Origin: Tanypteryx hageni
Taxonomy: Eukaryota > Arthropoda > Insecta > Odonata > Petaluridae
Length of the DNA stretch: 64,000 bases
NCBI GenBank assembly: GCA_028673005.1
Contig: CM054116.1
Location: forward strand, 134,221,681 to 134,285,680
Direction: 5' to 3'
Below, in pieces: positions 11,351 through 24,598 of this stretch; the stretch's first letter is position 1, and each line of letters begins with the position of its first letter. Below the pieces are notes generated by a model. That model searched no databases. It worked only from the letters and a program-made list of their open reading frames with translations, and had not been told where the DNA came from. The translations under genes were made by a program, and so were the position numbers.

Positions 11351-11880
11351 TATACAAAACCATAGTAGCATATTTGGACTGGATGAACCAAACAGGTGCC
11401 ACACTTACAAATTAAATTTTTTCAATAATTACAGATTTGGAAGGAATTGCCAGAACAGATTTCAACCTAATTTTATATATAAGATTTGTACAACATACCA
11501 TAATGAAATCAAGAAGTTTAAAGCAGAGAAAAAGAGCAGGGCTACCAAAATAAAAAGTAAAATTATATCTTTACACGTATTTATAGAGAACAAGCAGCAT
11601 GAATTTTAATCCAATATGGTACATATAATCTTCATATAAATAAATAACCAAAATAGCATATTTTATCCGGATCGACTAAACAGGGCTACCACAATATCAA
11701 GGTTAGAATTTTTCTGTAACTATGATTTTGAAAGACTTTAACTGAACCAATTTCAAAAAGAAATTTCGCTTGTAGGGCGTGTATAGAATTGCAACATGAA
11801 ATGAACATACTTCGAGCGTATCTAAAAAGCAGGGCTACCACCATACAAGGGAAAATAATTTTCTGATTTCAAAGCAAATA

Positions 11881-14221
11881 CAGTCAAACTCGTTTATAAC
11901 GAGCACAGTTGTAACGAGTTCACGGCTATAGTGAGCAAATGCTACCTCCAAGATAAGTTTACATGCATTTACATACAAATATTTCACGTATATAACGAGC
12001 ACGCTTCACGGATATATCGAGCAAACTTCGACCACTTCTCACTGTCTCAAACGCGGCGGCGGTCAGCCCCTTCAATCCTCATAGTGACCCAAAATCTGTA
12101 ACCTTGTGTTCTTGAGTCCAGCCTCTACACCCTATCCCTCAGGGAGGTTAAAGACCGCGGCGTTGTTGTTAAAAAATAATCCCTTCGTCCAAACCAAGAA
12201 TTCCCAACTTGCAGGTACAGTGGTACTTGCGGAGGTCCTTTGTCCTCTCCTCCCAACCCCCAGCTCTTTTACAGCCAGGAAGTTGTGTTTGGAAGGGGGT
12301 AAGGGCATGTACAATGGCGCCCACCCCCGTCGATCAGCCGAATGCACCCAACACCCTTTCCCACGTAAAGATGGGAAATCCCAGGTTTAATCCGTCTCCT
12401 CATTAACTCTTTCTGGAATTGGTATGCCCACAGTTTGCAAAGAAAGTTCGTAGCGTTGATCACAAAAATCAGTTGAGATTTTGCCCTTGAACGAGTAACA
12501 TGTCCGTACATAAAAGGAAGTGTTTGTCTATTCGCGAAAAGGTTGATATTATTCGAGAGTTAGAACGTGGTAAAAAAATGTTGAAGTGTGTAAAAAATTT
12601 AATTTATCGTCGTCTACGGTTTCAACCTTATGGAAAAACAAAGAAGCGATTTTATCTGTACTAGAGAACAACCTAACAACGAACAAGAAAATGAGGAAGT
12701 GTGACTTGGGTACTGTTGATCAAGCACTTCTGGAGTGGTTTAAGAGGCAGAGAAATGCTGGTTTCCCCAGCAAGGTACAGGCAGATAAATTTGCAAAACA
12801 GTTAGGACACGAGAACTTCACATGCAATAACGGGTGGCTTGACCATTTTAAAAATCAGCATAACATTGTTTATGCAAAAGGCCCTGTCAGCAGATTCAAA
12901 AACAGCAAGTGAATGGGTGAAAAGTGTTTGGGAGGAGTGTGGAAAAGGTTACAGAGAAGAAGACATCTACAATGCCGACGAAACTGGACTGTTTTACAAC
13001 ATGATGCCTGATGCAATGTTTAAATTCAAAGGTGACAAATGTGTTGGTGGCAAAAGACCTAAGAATCGTTTAACAGTTTTTATGTGCGCAAACATGAATG
13101 GGACTGACAAAAAAAACTTTTTGTTGTTGGTAAGTCACAAAAGCCACATTGTTTCAAAAATGTAAAGAAGCTTCCCGTTGAATATGCAGCTAATAACTAA
13201 AATAATAACTTCCAATATTTTTCAGCAATATGTAAGTCAGTGGAACAACGAGTTACGGAGGAAAAATAGAAACATTTTACTCCTTGTCGATAACTGTCCT
13301 GCGCACCCACATATGCAGGAGTTATCCAATGTAAAACTGGTGTTTTGCCTCCAAATGCGACTTCTATTTTGCAGCCAATGGACATGGGGATAATTAAAAG
13401 TTTTAAATGCCATTTCAAGCGATTTTTTGTTCTACAGTTGATTGAAAGTAGGGAAAGAGGTTTAGATGGCAACGACTCTGTATTGGATGTATTTCATTTG
13501 ATAACAGATGCATGGGACAATGTTTCGCCCACAACGATCATAAACTGTTTTCGAAAGTCTGGTTTAATATCGGGAGAATTTTCGATTGATAACCATAACG
13601 TTGATGAAGATGATCTACCTTTCTCAGAATGGCTTAAAGAAAATGGAATTGCGAATTTTGACCATGTAAATGACATTGACAATTTTGTTCATGTTGATGA
13701 TGATTTGATTACCAGTGGAATTCCTACGGAGAGTGCAATAATAGAGACAGTATAAAGCACAGCAGACAGTGATGAAGACAATGTTGAATGTGTCGAAGAC
13801 ACAAACCTTACTCAGGATGCCGTGGAAACATTAAATGATTTTTTTGAAAACATTGACATTTCAGATGGTGTTTTTAGTGTACTAAGTGTAACAAGAGGAA
13901 ACTTAAGAGACTTCAAAGTGAAATCTATGAAACAGGCTACTATTCAAAGTTATTTTTGTAAAAAGGAGAGTGATTAAGGATACAGCTGTGAGTAAATTTT
14001 ATATGTACGTATGTATACTTTAAATTTTTTAGTTTATTCTCATTTTTAGGTTTTTTTATAAATTTACTAAATAACCTTTCTGTTTATATATTCACTTTAA
14101 CTTCTTATGTCTTATTTCATCATATGCATGCATGCTTTTGCCTTCACGGATATTAAGTTTAACGGCTATAACGAGCAAAACTAAACGGTCCCGTGGCGCT
14201 CGTTATAGCCGAGTTTGACTG
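11881..14221 (+). mobile_element. Tigger/pogo-like DNA transposon (2.34 kb)
   Basis: The left end cagtcaaactcgtttataac and the inverted right end cagtcaaactcggctataac make clear inverted repeats with internal 'ataacgagc' subrepeats. TA dinucleotides flank it at 11879-11880 and 14222-14223. The interior codes for a CENP-B-type DNA-binding and DDE transposase. A GC-richer leader (12040-12400) precedes the gene. Confidence 0.93.
12500..13977 (+). pseudogene. Tigger/pogo transposase pseudogene
   Basis: Starts MSVHKRKCLSIREKVDIIRE (CENP-B helix-turn-helix), shifts frame near 12580, then runs through CKKFNLSSSTVSTLWKNK and the second DNA-binding domain (FAKQLGHENFTCNNGWLDHF). The DDE domain shows YNADETGLF (near 12970), LLLVDNCPAHP (13280-13310) and LPPNATSILQPMDMGIIKSF (13345-13405), that is the D, D, D triad. 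Frame breaks lie near 12880, 13160 and 13345, and a TAA at 13753-13755 precedes an acidic tail ending at 13977. All domains are present, so decay is by point changes and small indels. Confidence 0.92.
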
Positions 14222-14223
14222 TA

Positions 14224-15555
<1,332 letters not shown>

Positions 15556-15641
15556 TAAGCACCTTGAGGTAGAAAATGAAAGTTTCAGCATACTATCACA
15601 CATGTGAGCATGTTAAAGTTCTTATGAAAAGTATGAGAAAT

Positions 15642-15740
15642 ACTGTAAAACCTCGTTAATTCGAAGTATTCGGGGGTGAAAAATCGGACTTCGAATTATG
15701 CAATTTCAAATTATACAATTTCGAATTATACAATTTTTCC
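15642..15740 (+). repeat. Orphan Tigger-like end in ACAT2 intron
   Basis: The sequence ctgtaaaacctcgttaattc followed by repeats of 'ttcgaattatacaatt' resembles the outer end of the Tigger at about 28331 (caggaaaacctcgttgattc). No matching opposite end was found nearby, so this is a truncated fragment. Confidence 0.45.
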
Positions 15741-16368
15741 AAGAAGGGCTTACCTGTTAGGTGGGAAGTTGAAGTCATAATGTTATGTTGTAAGCTATAA
15801 TTGTTTTAATTAACAAGTATATTTCCTTTATATTTTATTTATTCAAATACATATTACGTAATTTAATACAATTTAATAAAACTGCATATCCTCAAAAAAT
15901 AATTCACATTTGTCAAACTTCGATCTTTTTTAGGGTTTCTTAAAATATGATTCAATTGTCTTTTGTTTTGGTGTGTTCTTATACACATTATATTTCCTCT
16001 CGGCCTCACAATTAGGTACGGGTCAATCTCAGTCTGTATAAACACAAGGTCAGGCCAGGTTAAGGCCTAAAATATCACCTTATGCACACCTCTGCTAATA
16101 AATTATGAGCAATAACATAATGTACTATGTTAGATCTGAAATCCAAGAGTTATAGTTGATCAATGTACAATGCATTTTAAATATTTTGCAGTTGAAAGTA
16201 GTTTTTAAGAAAGGCGGGGATATTGAATTAAGAACAATTGAATATATATGAAACAAAGTTGAACCACTACAGAAGATGTGATTTTTTTAATCAAAATGAG
16301 TTAATAGGTGCATCCATTGATAATTTGATGCTTATTATATTATTTTTAAGGTTATTTATTTGTTGCAG

Positions 16369-16531
16369 CTTGCCAAAGCAAATTGGACAATAGAAGATGT
16401 TGATTTGTTTGAGTTAAATGAAGCATTTGCATCACAATCAATAGCATGTGCCCGAGATCTTGGACTTGACCTGGCAAAAGTGAATGTTAGAGGTGGAGCT
16501 ATTGCCCTCGGCCATCCAATTGGAGCTTCTG
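16369..16531 (+). CDS. ACAT2: Acetyl-CoA acetyltransferase, exon B
   Basis: Starts after tttgttgcag with [20 protein letters not shown] and ends [14 protein letters not shown] with one base of the next codon before GTATGT. The NEAFA block and the GHP histidine are both catalytic or substrate-positioning motifs in thiolases: the His activates the nucleophilic cysteine and Asn of NEAF helps form the oxyanion hole. The preceding intron is 822 bp and follows exon A in phase 0, so the protein reads straight through. Confidence 0.95.
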
Positions 16532-16720
16532 GTATGTTATTTGAGTTGATTGAAATATATACAAATGTAAATAAAAATTATCATCATTTCACTATTACCC
16601 ATTAATTATATATTCCGCCAGCATTTAAATCCTAAATTGTCCTGCTTGCTGCCTAATTTAATTTTGAGAATATCAATATTAACATGTACAGTAAAACCTC
16701 ACATAATGTAGCAGTTAAAT

Positions 16721-17021
16721 CAGGTGTGGCTCGAGTAATTTTGGTGCCCTGGGCAAGATAGCACTCCTGGGCCCCCTCCGTAAATGTCTATTGAGATATT
16801 TACAGAGTACATGTTAATTTATTCATCGCTCTGTAAAAATTACTGATAAAGAAAAAATAATAGGAATCCCATTAGCATTCCAGCCTGTTCTGGGTTATAA
16901 ATTGACATAAAATAATTTTTTCTCTTACAAGTAATGCATAGACAGTTGGTCGGGTTAGCACCCCCAAGACTTTGGTGCCCCGGGCACATGCCCGGCTCGC
17001 CCATAGCTCAGGCTAGCCCTG
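16721..17021. mobile_element. hAT MITE with perfect 8-bp duplication
   Basis: A 301-bp element flanked by AGTTAAAT at 16713-16720 and 17022-17029. Its ends start CAGGTGTGGCTC and, inverted, CAGGGCTAGCCTG. The interior contains the GGTGCCC/GGGGCACC blocks common in insect hAT MITEs. It lies in the 2.46-kb intron between ACAT2 exons B and C, just after a Tigger-like start (acagtaaaacctcacata, 16689). Confidence 0.85.
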
Positions 17022-17230
17022 AGTTAAATTCTTGGAAAGTACCACATCTTATGAAATTGCATTCTCTGAAGTAATGGAGAGTAGGTGTTTGGGTACAGAT
17101 TATAAAAAAATTAAAATGATTTTGAACAGTATTGTATCTTTGATAGTACATGTAACTTTCATGACCATAATAGTAAGCATGCAAACCTGTAATAAATTAT
17201 CAGAAATTTTTCAATATACCGAATTATATA

Positions 17231-17739
17231 CAGTAGAGACCCATTTATCCGGTTATCGATGATCCGGACTTCCAGATTATCCGGACCTATCGATGGACGG
17301 AACAATAGACACGACGAGCGGGCGAGGTTCATGGTCATGTGTTATAAAAGTAACTACATTGTAAGAAATGACTCACTCACTCTCCCATTCCCACCCATCT
17401 TTGCCTCATACTCTGCCGAGGAAAGAACACTTGACGCCTTCCGTTCCCACCATTTTATATTTGTCAGTTCACAGCTAACTTGATTTAATGCTCGTCATTT
17501 TTGTGGGTTTACATCACAGCCTTTTATTAAATGTTTAAAAAATTGTATAGTTTTGTACTGTCTTTTAAAACAAAACTATATTATTTAAAGCAATTTATAG
17601 TTTATCGTTTTAATTTTTAACATCCTATACGATCTGAAAAACAAAAACGTACATTATGAAGAATTTCCGGATTATCCGAATTTTCAGTAATCCGAACTGG
17701 GTCCGGTCCCATCAAGTCTGGATAAAAGGGTTTCTACTG
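17231..17739. mobile_element. Tigger-like MITE in ACAT2 intron
   Basis: The left end cagtagagacccatttatcc and inverted right end cagtagaaacccttttatcc match closely. TA precedes it at 17229-17230; the right flank reads TT, a decayed TA. The sub-terminal 'attatccgga' motifs occur on both sides. No transposase. Confidence 0.85.
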
Positions 17740-17852
17740 TTTATAGTTATAGTTAGTTATGTACAAATTTTCAATATACAGAGAGGTTTTTCAACTTTTT
17801 TTGAGTGGCAGAACACTGGAATGGAGAAAAAATTGGCAGAACACCTATTTAA

Positions 17853-18081
17853 CCCTTTGACTTCTAAGTTTACGAAATGGGAGAATTGGGGATATGCCGA
17901 GTTTTAAAAAATAGAAAATCAATATTTAACAATATTAAATTATAACAATACATGTAACAACTTTATTTCATACAAAATGGTATATTTTTCTTTGTTAGGC
18001 ATTTAAAGATGTTTTATGTTGTAACACTTGAGAGATGCTGAAAGCACAAAAACATAAAACACGTTCACAGCAGTTTAAAGG
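17853..18081. mobile_element. TTAA-flanked MITE (piggyBac type)
   Basis: A 229-bp segment between TTAA at 17849-17852 and 18082-18085, starting CCCTTTGAC and ending, inverted, CCTTTAAAC. A 17-bp direct repeat, attggcagaacacctat, lies outside both ends (17833-17849 and 18096-18112), which is longer than any transposon duplication and unexplained. Confidence 0.6.
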
Positions 18082-18289
18082 TTAAATATGCATATATTGG
18101 CAGAACACCTATATACATATGCGTATTTACCATGGTTGTAGGAACACGCATGCGTACTGCAGCAGGTTAGAAGTTGTAACCTGCTACTTTCTGCTTCCCT
18201 GATAGATGGACACGGTGTAAGCAAAATTAAAATATTTTGTATTTTTAAATTCATTAGGAAATTGAATGAATGAAATGAATTTTGTTTCA

Positions 18290-18880
18290 AAATATCCAAG
18301 AATAAAGTACCCTTAATTGTTGTGCAATATCATTCATCTCTTCCAAGTGTCTATTATGAATGATATTATCCACAAATATGAGATATCATTCAATTTAGTT
18401 TAACCATCTGGGCTGTAGTAAGATTTTGAGTGGATCGTGGTGGAGGCATGATATCATAGGCCTTAGGTAAGGTAGCTTAGCATACATTGTAATGTCACTG
18501 GATGCCATATAGTGATTTCAAGAGACATATGGCTTATGCAGTATTATTTGTGACATCAGGCTCTACAAATGGATTGATTTTAATAAAATTCTCTGGAGCC
18601 ATTTTTGAGTAAATCAAATTTTTCTAAAAATCGCCAAGAATAAGCTACCCTTTATTTTTGTGCAATATCAAAAAAAGGGTCTGCAAAAGATGATATATTG
18701 CATAAATATCAGATATTCGTTTGGGCCATAGAGCCATGAACAGACAGGCAGCATGGTGAAAACCTCTTTTACGGACTCGGGGACACCTAAAACATATATT
18801 TCCATCAAAATCTCAGTCAAATTTTTTAACGATTACAATACTTTCTCAATATACTACATATATGAGAAAGTAAAAATTGT
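18290..18880 (+). repeat. Tandem-duplicated dispersed repeat, copy 2
   Basis: Two related blocks begin 'ccaagaataaagtaccctta' (18297) and 'ccaagaataagctacccttt' (18636), about 340 bp apart. The segment ends 'tatgagaaagtaaaa', like the copy at 31760-32040. It lies in the last ACAT2 intron, some 110 bp before exon C. Confidence 0.5.
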
Positions 18881-18981
18881 CCTTAGGAATGTCACACAAA
18901 ACTATAGAAAATAAGTTTTACTTCAGTGCATGCATTCCTACAAATATTATTAGTAACAATTAAGCCTAATAAGTATTCTAA

Positions 18982-19119
<138 letters not shown>

Positions 19120-19159
19120 ATATGCCATATCTATTGCAGTAGACTGTGCTAGATTGTTA

Positions 19160-19790
19160 CAGCTTTCCCTCTCTTTATGCGGCTCACTTTATGCAAATTC
19201 GCTGTTCTGTGATAAACTTATTGCTACCGGAATTTCTTTTTGTGTGTCTTTGATTTGCTCTTATGTGGTTATGTGGCCACTGCAATACAAATGAATGAAA
19301 GTACTCCACTACACCACATGGCGACCATTCAGTCTCTTATTATCTCCTATGTTGTGCACATTAGTATTAAAGTAAAAGAGATGAGAGTGTATAGAATATT
19401 GGAGAGTGGAGATGAGATGGAGATTTCGTGCGATACTGTTTGAGCATACTTGAGAAGTGTTGTCTCCTTGCCTGCAGAACTTGTATTGGGCCAAGACAAC
19501 CCTCCAACACTTTAAACTTCCACTATTATGTCACACACAACAGCCACCACTTGTGCTCATCTGCTTCCTTTTATTGGCGAGTATAATTTACAGAGTTAAT
19601 TGTTTTAAGTTTGTATTTATCGCATAAGAAGTTGTTCTGGAGCAAAAGGAGAGTGTCTTGGAGGGGAGTTAGGATTGCTTGTGGAACGTATCCCTATCTT
19701 TTACATGTAAATACGAGTTCTGTTTATGCAAACTCGCTTTATGCATCACTTTCCTGGAACGCAATCCCCGCATAAAGAGAGGGAAACCTG
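19160..19790. mobile_element. Tigger-like MITE just after ACAT2 stop
   Basis: A 631-bp element with left end cagctttccctctctttatg and inverted right end caggtttccctctctttatg, flanked by TA at 19158-19159 and 19791-19792. Sub-terminal 'tatgcaaa(t/c)tcgct' repeats support it. No transposase. Confidence 0.88.
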
Positions 19791-19792
19791 TA

Positions 19793-22380
19793 TTTTATAT
19801 ACTTATTAAGTAGTAGTTTTTAAAAATATTATTGCAAGACATTTTGGTGCTGTGATAACATTTACTTTGAAATTATTTTCACCATTTTACATTTTTATTG
19901 AGCTATTTATCAGTATTTATGACATTTTTACAGCATTGCCATTGAATATTTTTCATAGATAAAAAAATATTGATACTTTTGAAAATGAATAGTCTTACGG
20001 TGCTTGCTATTTTAATCAAGCATGGATATGGGATGGAACAACGATTACAACAACCTTCAAATTCTCTGCTTTTTAAAACCTACTCAACATTAGAGTAATA
20101 AAATCTTGAACATGTCATTTCCTGTGGCTCTTTGAGCCTCACCAGCATAAATGCTTTTAACCTACAATGATTTTAAGTGGCATAGACAATATCAAATGTA
20201 TAATACTATCCACTCCTTTGCTGAGTGACATTTTTTATAACTTGAAGTTTTAATCTAAAATCTCTGTTTATTACGTGCAGATATGGAGAATCTCACATGA
20301 TGTATTTCTCGTAGAGGAAGAAGTCTTATTAGAAAACTTGCTAAGCTGAAAACATCATGATTCTAAAATATACCAATGCAATTTTGTTTATTGAATCAGT
20401 AGCCATTCTTACTTAACCCATTACATAAGTGCAGTGGAATAAATTTAATGTGCTAAACTTTAATATCTGAGTTGAACAGAATTCTAGGAAAATGGAATGT
20501 TATCCAAAAGAAGAATATATGCACAGTCAAGGAAAATTGTGGGCAATGTTAACCTCAAACTAACATATTTTATCAATATGTACTTCAGTAGCTTCAGACA
20601 GTTATACTTATCCTGAACTGTTTCTATTAATTTATATCTGAGAATTAATTAAAAATAATTATTTGCTAAGCAACTTTAGCCTCGGAAAGTATTAGAAGAA
20701 TTTTCTACTTGCAGCTTATTACTATTGGCCAGTGATAGTATTTACCAAATAAAGTCCTTGAATTTAAACTCAAAGTTTAAATATCAGTACTTATTAGTTA
20801 GACTATGTTATTATCATTTTAGTTTAAATCTTTTTTTATATGCAATGTACTGAACCAAATGCCTTGAATCAGGATCTTTGAGCCAAATAAAGTTATTTTT
20901 TTTACTATTTTATTACTTTAGCTATTAGAGAAATTTATTCACTCTTGATTAATTGCAAATATCATCAGTCAGCTGTATCAATCATTATTTGGTGGAAGAA
21001 AATATTATCACATTAGTATTAATATAAGTGCAACTGTTGTGTTAATATAGTTAGTGATGGGTTTGAATATCTTTGGATTCCAGAATTTTGCATTTTCTCC
21101 GCAAGATTTATTGTAATTTCAGAGCTACCAAAAAATGTAGTTTGAAATATTTTCTTTGCTCTTAACACTGCAATTTATGTTATAGATTTACGAAAGTATC
21201 AAGGAGCTTACATAAATGGTAAATTTTAGAACAACTCTTATAATGACTTTAAATTGTTGAATTATCTTCTAAGTTTGCAATTTATTCAAAAGGTCTTGCT
21301 ATAACCACTTTACTCCTGGTCATCAAATTTAACAATGAATCTGTGTCTTTGGCATGACTCAAGAGTTCTGTGTTGTGGCAATGCTAGAACCCCTATCTGG
21401 AATCCTGCTTCTGACTCATTCTATTAGCAAAAGCAAGCCAATTGTACCAACAGTTTTATATTTATATAACTTTTTGTACAGAAAGTGTTGATCACAAACC
21501 AGTATTTTATAGTTTATAAAAATATTTTTCTATTGCTATATTAGAGTTGGAAAATCTATGGGACATTGATGAAACTTTATATTGTTATGCATATAAACAT
21601 ATATGCAAATCAAGGTATTAATCTTTTCATGTACTTACAGTTTACAGTTATAATAATGTTGAAATAAAAATTATGTTATTTGTTAATTAAGTTTTCCCGT
21701 TGCATTTTTCATTAACAAAAATGTAGTTAATCTCATATAGAAAATGTTGGAGATCCTTTGATACAGTTGCTGAAGATCCTATCCTATACTTTGATGAGCC
21801 ATTACAGAAGGGAGTTGGAATAAATTAGTTATGTTACCTCAAGCCTAACCTCCTGGAAATCCAGGTATCTCAGTCTTTACATTTCTTTCTCTCAGACATG
21901 TCTTTATTTCATTAGACTTAATGTGGTAACCAAAGCAATGATTTCAAATGATAATTAAATAAATACTTGTTCCTATTTCTGTAAATGGATGTATGGAAAC
22001 CAAAGGTATGTCTCCCTCAATTAATAGGGTGTAAATAATTGGGTTGTTATTAACCATTCATCTAGGTATTTAATTTTGCCTGGATGCACAGCTGGTGGGG
22101 TCTTTTTCTTCGATTGAGGAGGTTTTTAAATTCATGACAATAATTAAGGGTTTTACTAGATGTTTATTAATATATTAAAATAAATAATAATTAACGATGA
22201 ATTGCATGTCAAAATCATAAACATTATGGAAAAATAATTTTTCTTTATAAATTAACAAAAATATCAGGATGAAATATTCTAGTCATGAAATATGTTTTAC
22301 TGGTATAAATTATATTAAAATTGATGAAATAAAAAAATTTCAAAAGGCTAAAAATCGAACAAATTTATAAAAACAGCAAA
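19793..22380. other. Intergenic / ACAT2 3' region, no gene seen
   Basis: AT-rich. The left part may include the ACAT2 3'UTR end (AATAAA near 20097). I found no coding exon, transposon ends or tandem structure in the rest. Confidence 0.4.
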
Positions 22381-22382
22381 TA

Positions 22383-23546
22383 CCGTATCTGCCCGAATAT
22401 AAGCCGATACTTCTTGTCAAAATCTATCGTGAAAAAAATCACCCTCGGCTTAAATGCGAGCCTGAGGAAAAATTTGGCATCCTCGTACGACGCCATCGCT
22501 GAAAAATGTTTCCATAGCATACCTCCTGTTGCCCGGAGCTGTAATTTAAATTGCTATTGAATGTTATTTATATGTTTTAACACGTAGTTAAAATTAAGTG
22601 GGTTCTTATCCAAAGGAAAGGGCGGTATATAAAACAATCCCACCAGGTTCATAGTATAATTGCACGCTACAGCAAATTCGTTTTGATCATAATTTGCAAC
22701 GAGTTCTTAAGATACCAACACCGGTCTTATTAGAGGTTTTTACAAATTCTGACTACACTAAGCTTCTTCAACTCTTTGTTTTAATTGCACTTCTTGGTGC
22801 TGCAATCGATTTAAAGTTCAGATGCAGCAGACGTCGTAGCTTTTACGGATCATTTAAATGGCAGGTACGTTAAAGTTAGGAGCCGACAGTATAAAAGAAG
22901 TTCATATTAATTTTTCTTGTTTATTTTATATTTTGCTATAGCCATTGTCATTTTTGTATGCATGTTAAAACCCTCTTTCATAGAATGTATTAAAAGTGCG
23001 TATACTGACTAGGCAGATAATATCGTCTGCTTAGTCAATTCGCAAAATTCGATGACGAGTTGACGACTTTCGATGCGCAACTGTTTGAATTCCGCTATCA
23101 TAAGATACGTCTGATTCAAAGGTGTGAGCAACGGCGTTAACTGTAATTCATCTGATAATTAACAGCAATAATAATAAAACTTGGAAACCTCTTTCATAGA
23201 ATCTATTAAAATTGCGTATAATGATTAAGTAGACGATCACGCCAAATTCGATGACAGCTTTCGATGCGCAAGTTTGAATTCCAGTAAGATAAATACATAT
23301 ACTTACATTTGATTGTAAGGTGTGATCAACGGCGTTGACTATATTTATAAATAACAGTAATAATACCTAATAAAACTTTACATGGAACGTATATAATTAT
23401 ATAGATGTAATGTATTCTAGGTTGTGCGTGCATGTCTGGTACACTTAAGCATAAAATTTACGAAAATACTTTTTTGCCAAAAAATGTTGGAAAATTTCGT
23501 GGGGTCGACTTAAATCCGGGGTCGGCTTCTATTCGGGCAGATACGG
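22383..23546. mobile_element. TA-flanked TIR element, CCGTA family, copy 2
   Basis: Ends CCGTATCTGCCCGAATATAA and, inverted, CCGTATCTGCCCGAATAGAA; TA at 22381-22382 and 23547-23548. Same family as 7499-8831 but without the fold-back insert. It contains a 216-bp tandem duplication and no transposase frame. Confidence 0.85.
22960..23390. repeat. 216-bp tandem duplication inside CCGTA element
   Basis: Two units share 'cctctttcatagaat(g/c)tatt', 'aattcgatgac', 'ctttcgatgcgcaa' and 'caacggcgtt(a/g)act', spaced 216 bp (22973 to 23189). They are diverged by indels. Confidence 0.75.
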
Positions 23547-24598
23547 TAAACATTTGTTCAATAAAATAAAATGATAAAATCCTAAATATGTAAATGGAAA
23601 ATGTATATTCACAGAAGCAACATTGTGCACCCTCCAAAAAAATCAGTCTCAACCACTATGTTACTACATAAAATGAAATTCACCCTTTGAAATAACAGTG
23701 AAGGATATGCTTTAAGTGAAACAGCCTCTCAACATTCAACAGAACACTGGTTAGATTTCCGTAATAAGACATTCTACTTTTCTTTTAACATCTGTTTTTC
23801 AAATTGTACCGTTTACTGATACTTGGAGGTTTTATTACTTTTGGGACCCCACAGGAGATAAAGGGAATGCGATCCTGACCGTAAACATAATATGTGCGTG
23901 AAAAATCTAAAAATTTCCGCTTTCACCTATGTAGGGGCAATAATAGGCAATCCCACAAGGCAGATGCAGGCCTTCTGTAATACCCTTATATTTTTTTCGA
24001 CATAAGATATATCCAACTCCATGTTGGATGTCAAAAACATATTTAATGAACAAACAGATACATATATGCATTAATATTGACTGCCATTAACATAAAAAAG
24101 CTATCAAACTGAAAATTAAAAATGATTCTAAAACAAAATGTAAGCCATTACCTCATTTATTCATATTAAATTGAAACATTCATTAATTATACTAAGTTTC
24201 GCGACAGTCCTGTATTTATCTGATATGGATTCATTTATTATCCATTGCTTCAACCATTCTTATCTATATCACAGTTCATTAGGGATTCAAACACAGCAAG
24301 CACTCTGAAGGCCTCTTTGTATGAAGGGCGAGCAGGTTCAAAGAGGTTTTCCTGTTCATCGTCTTCTCCCTCACTCCCTGAAGTTGCTGTGTGCATCAGA
24401 AGAATATCTGTTGAACTCATACATTGCACAGAAGTTGCTACCATGCTATCAACATTAACGAAATCATCAAAATGTGTTAGACCGGTAATTTCAGATTTCG
24501 GCTCAATCCAGTCATCAAAATCTACTTTTACTGTTTATGATTTCATCCCCAATATTCTTGTTTAAAAATCCAGCTTTTGCAAATCAATTTGTGATAAC

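Larger units (their letters stand above)
9205..11880. repeat. ~290-bp tandem array, interrupted
   Basis: Degenerate units recur with landmarks 'ggtgccacag' (9297), 'caggtgccacac' (11393) and 'cagggctaccaca' (11685), 'ggaaggaattg' (9352, 11441), and 'atttcaac(c/g)aaatt'. The spacing between neighbouring units is about 290 bp. A DDE transposon (9535-11350) splits the array, and a Tigger (11881) cuts its right end. No coding function is seen. Confidence 0.65.
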
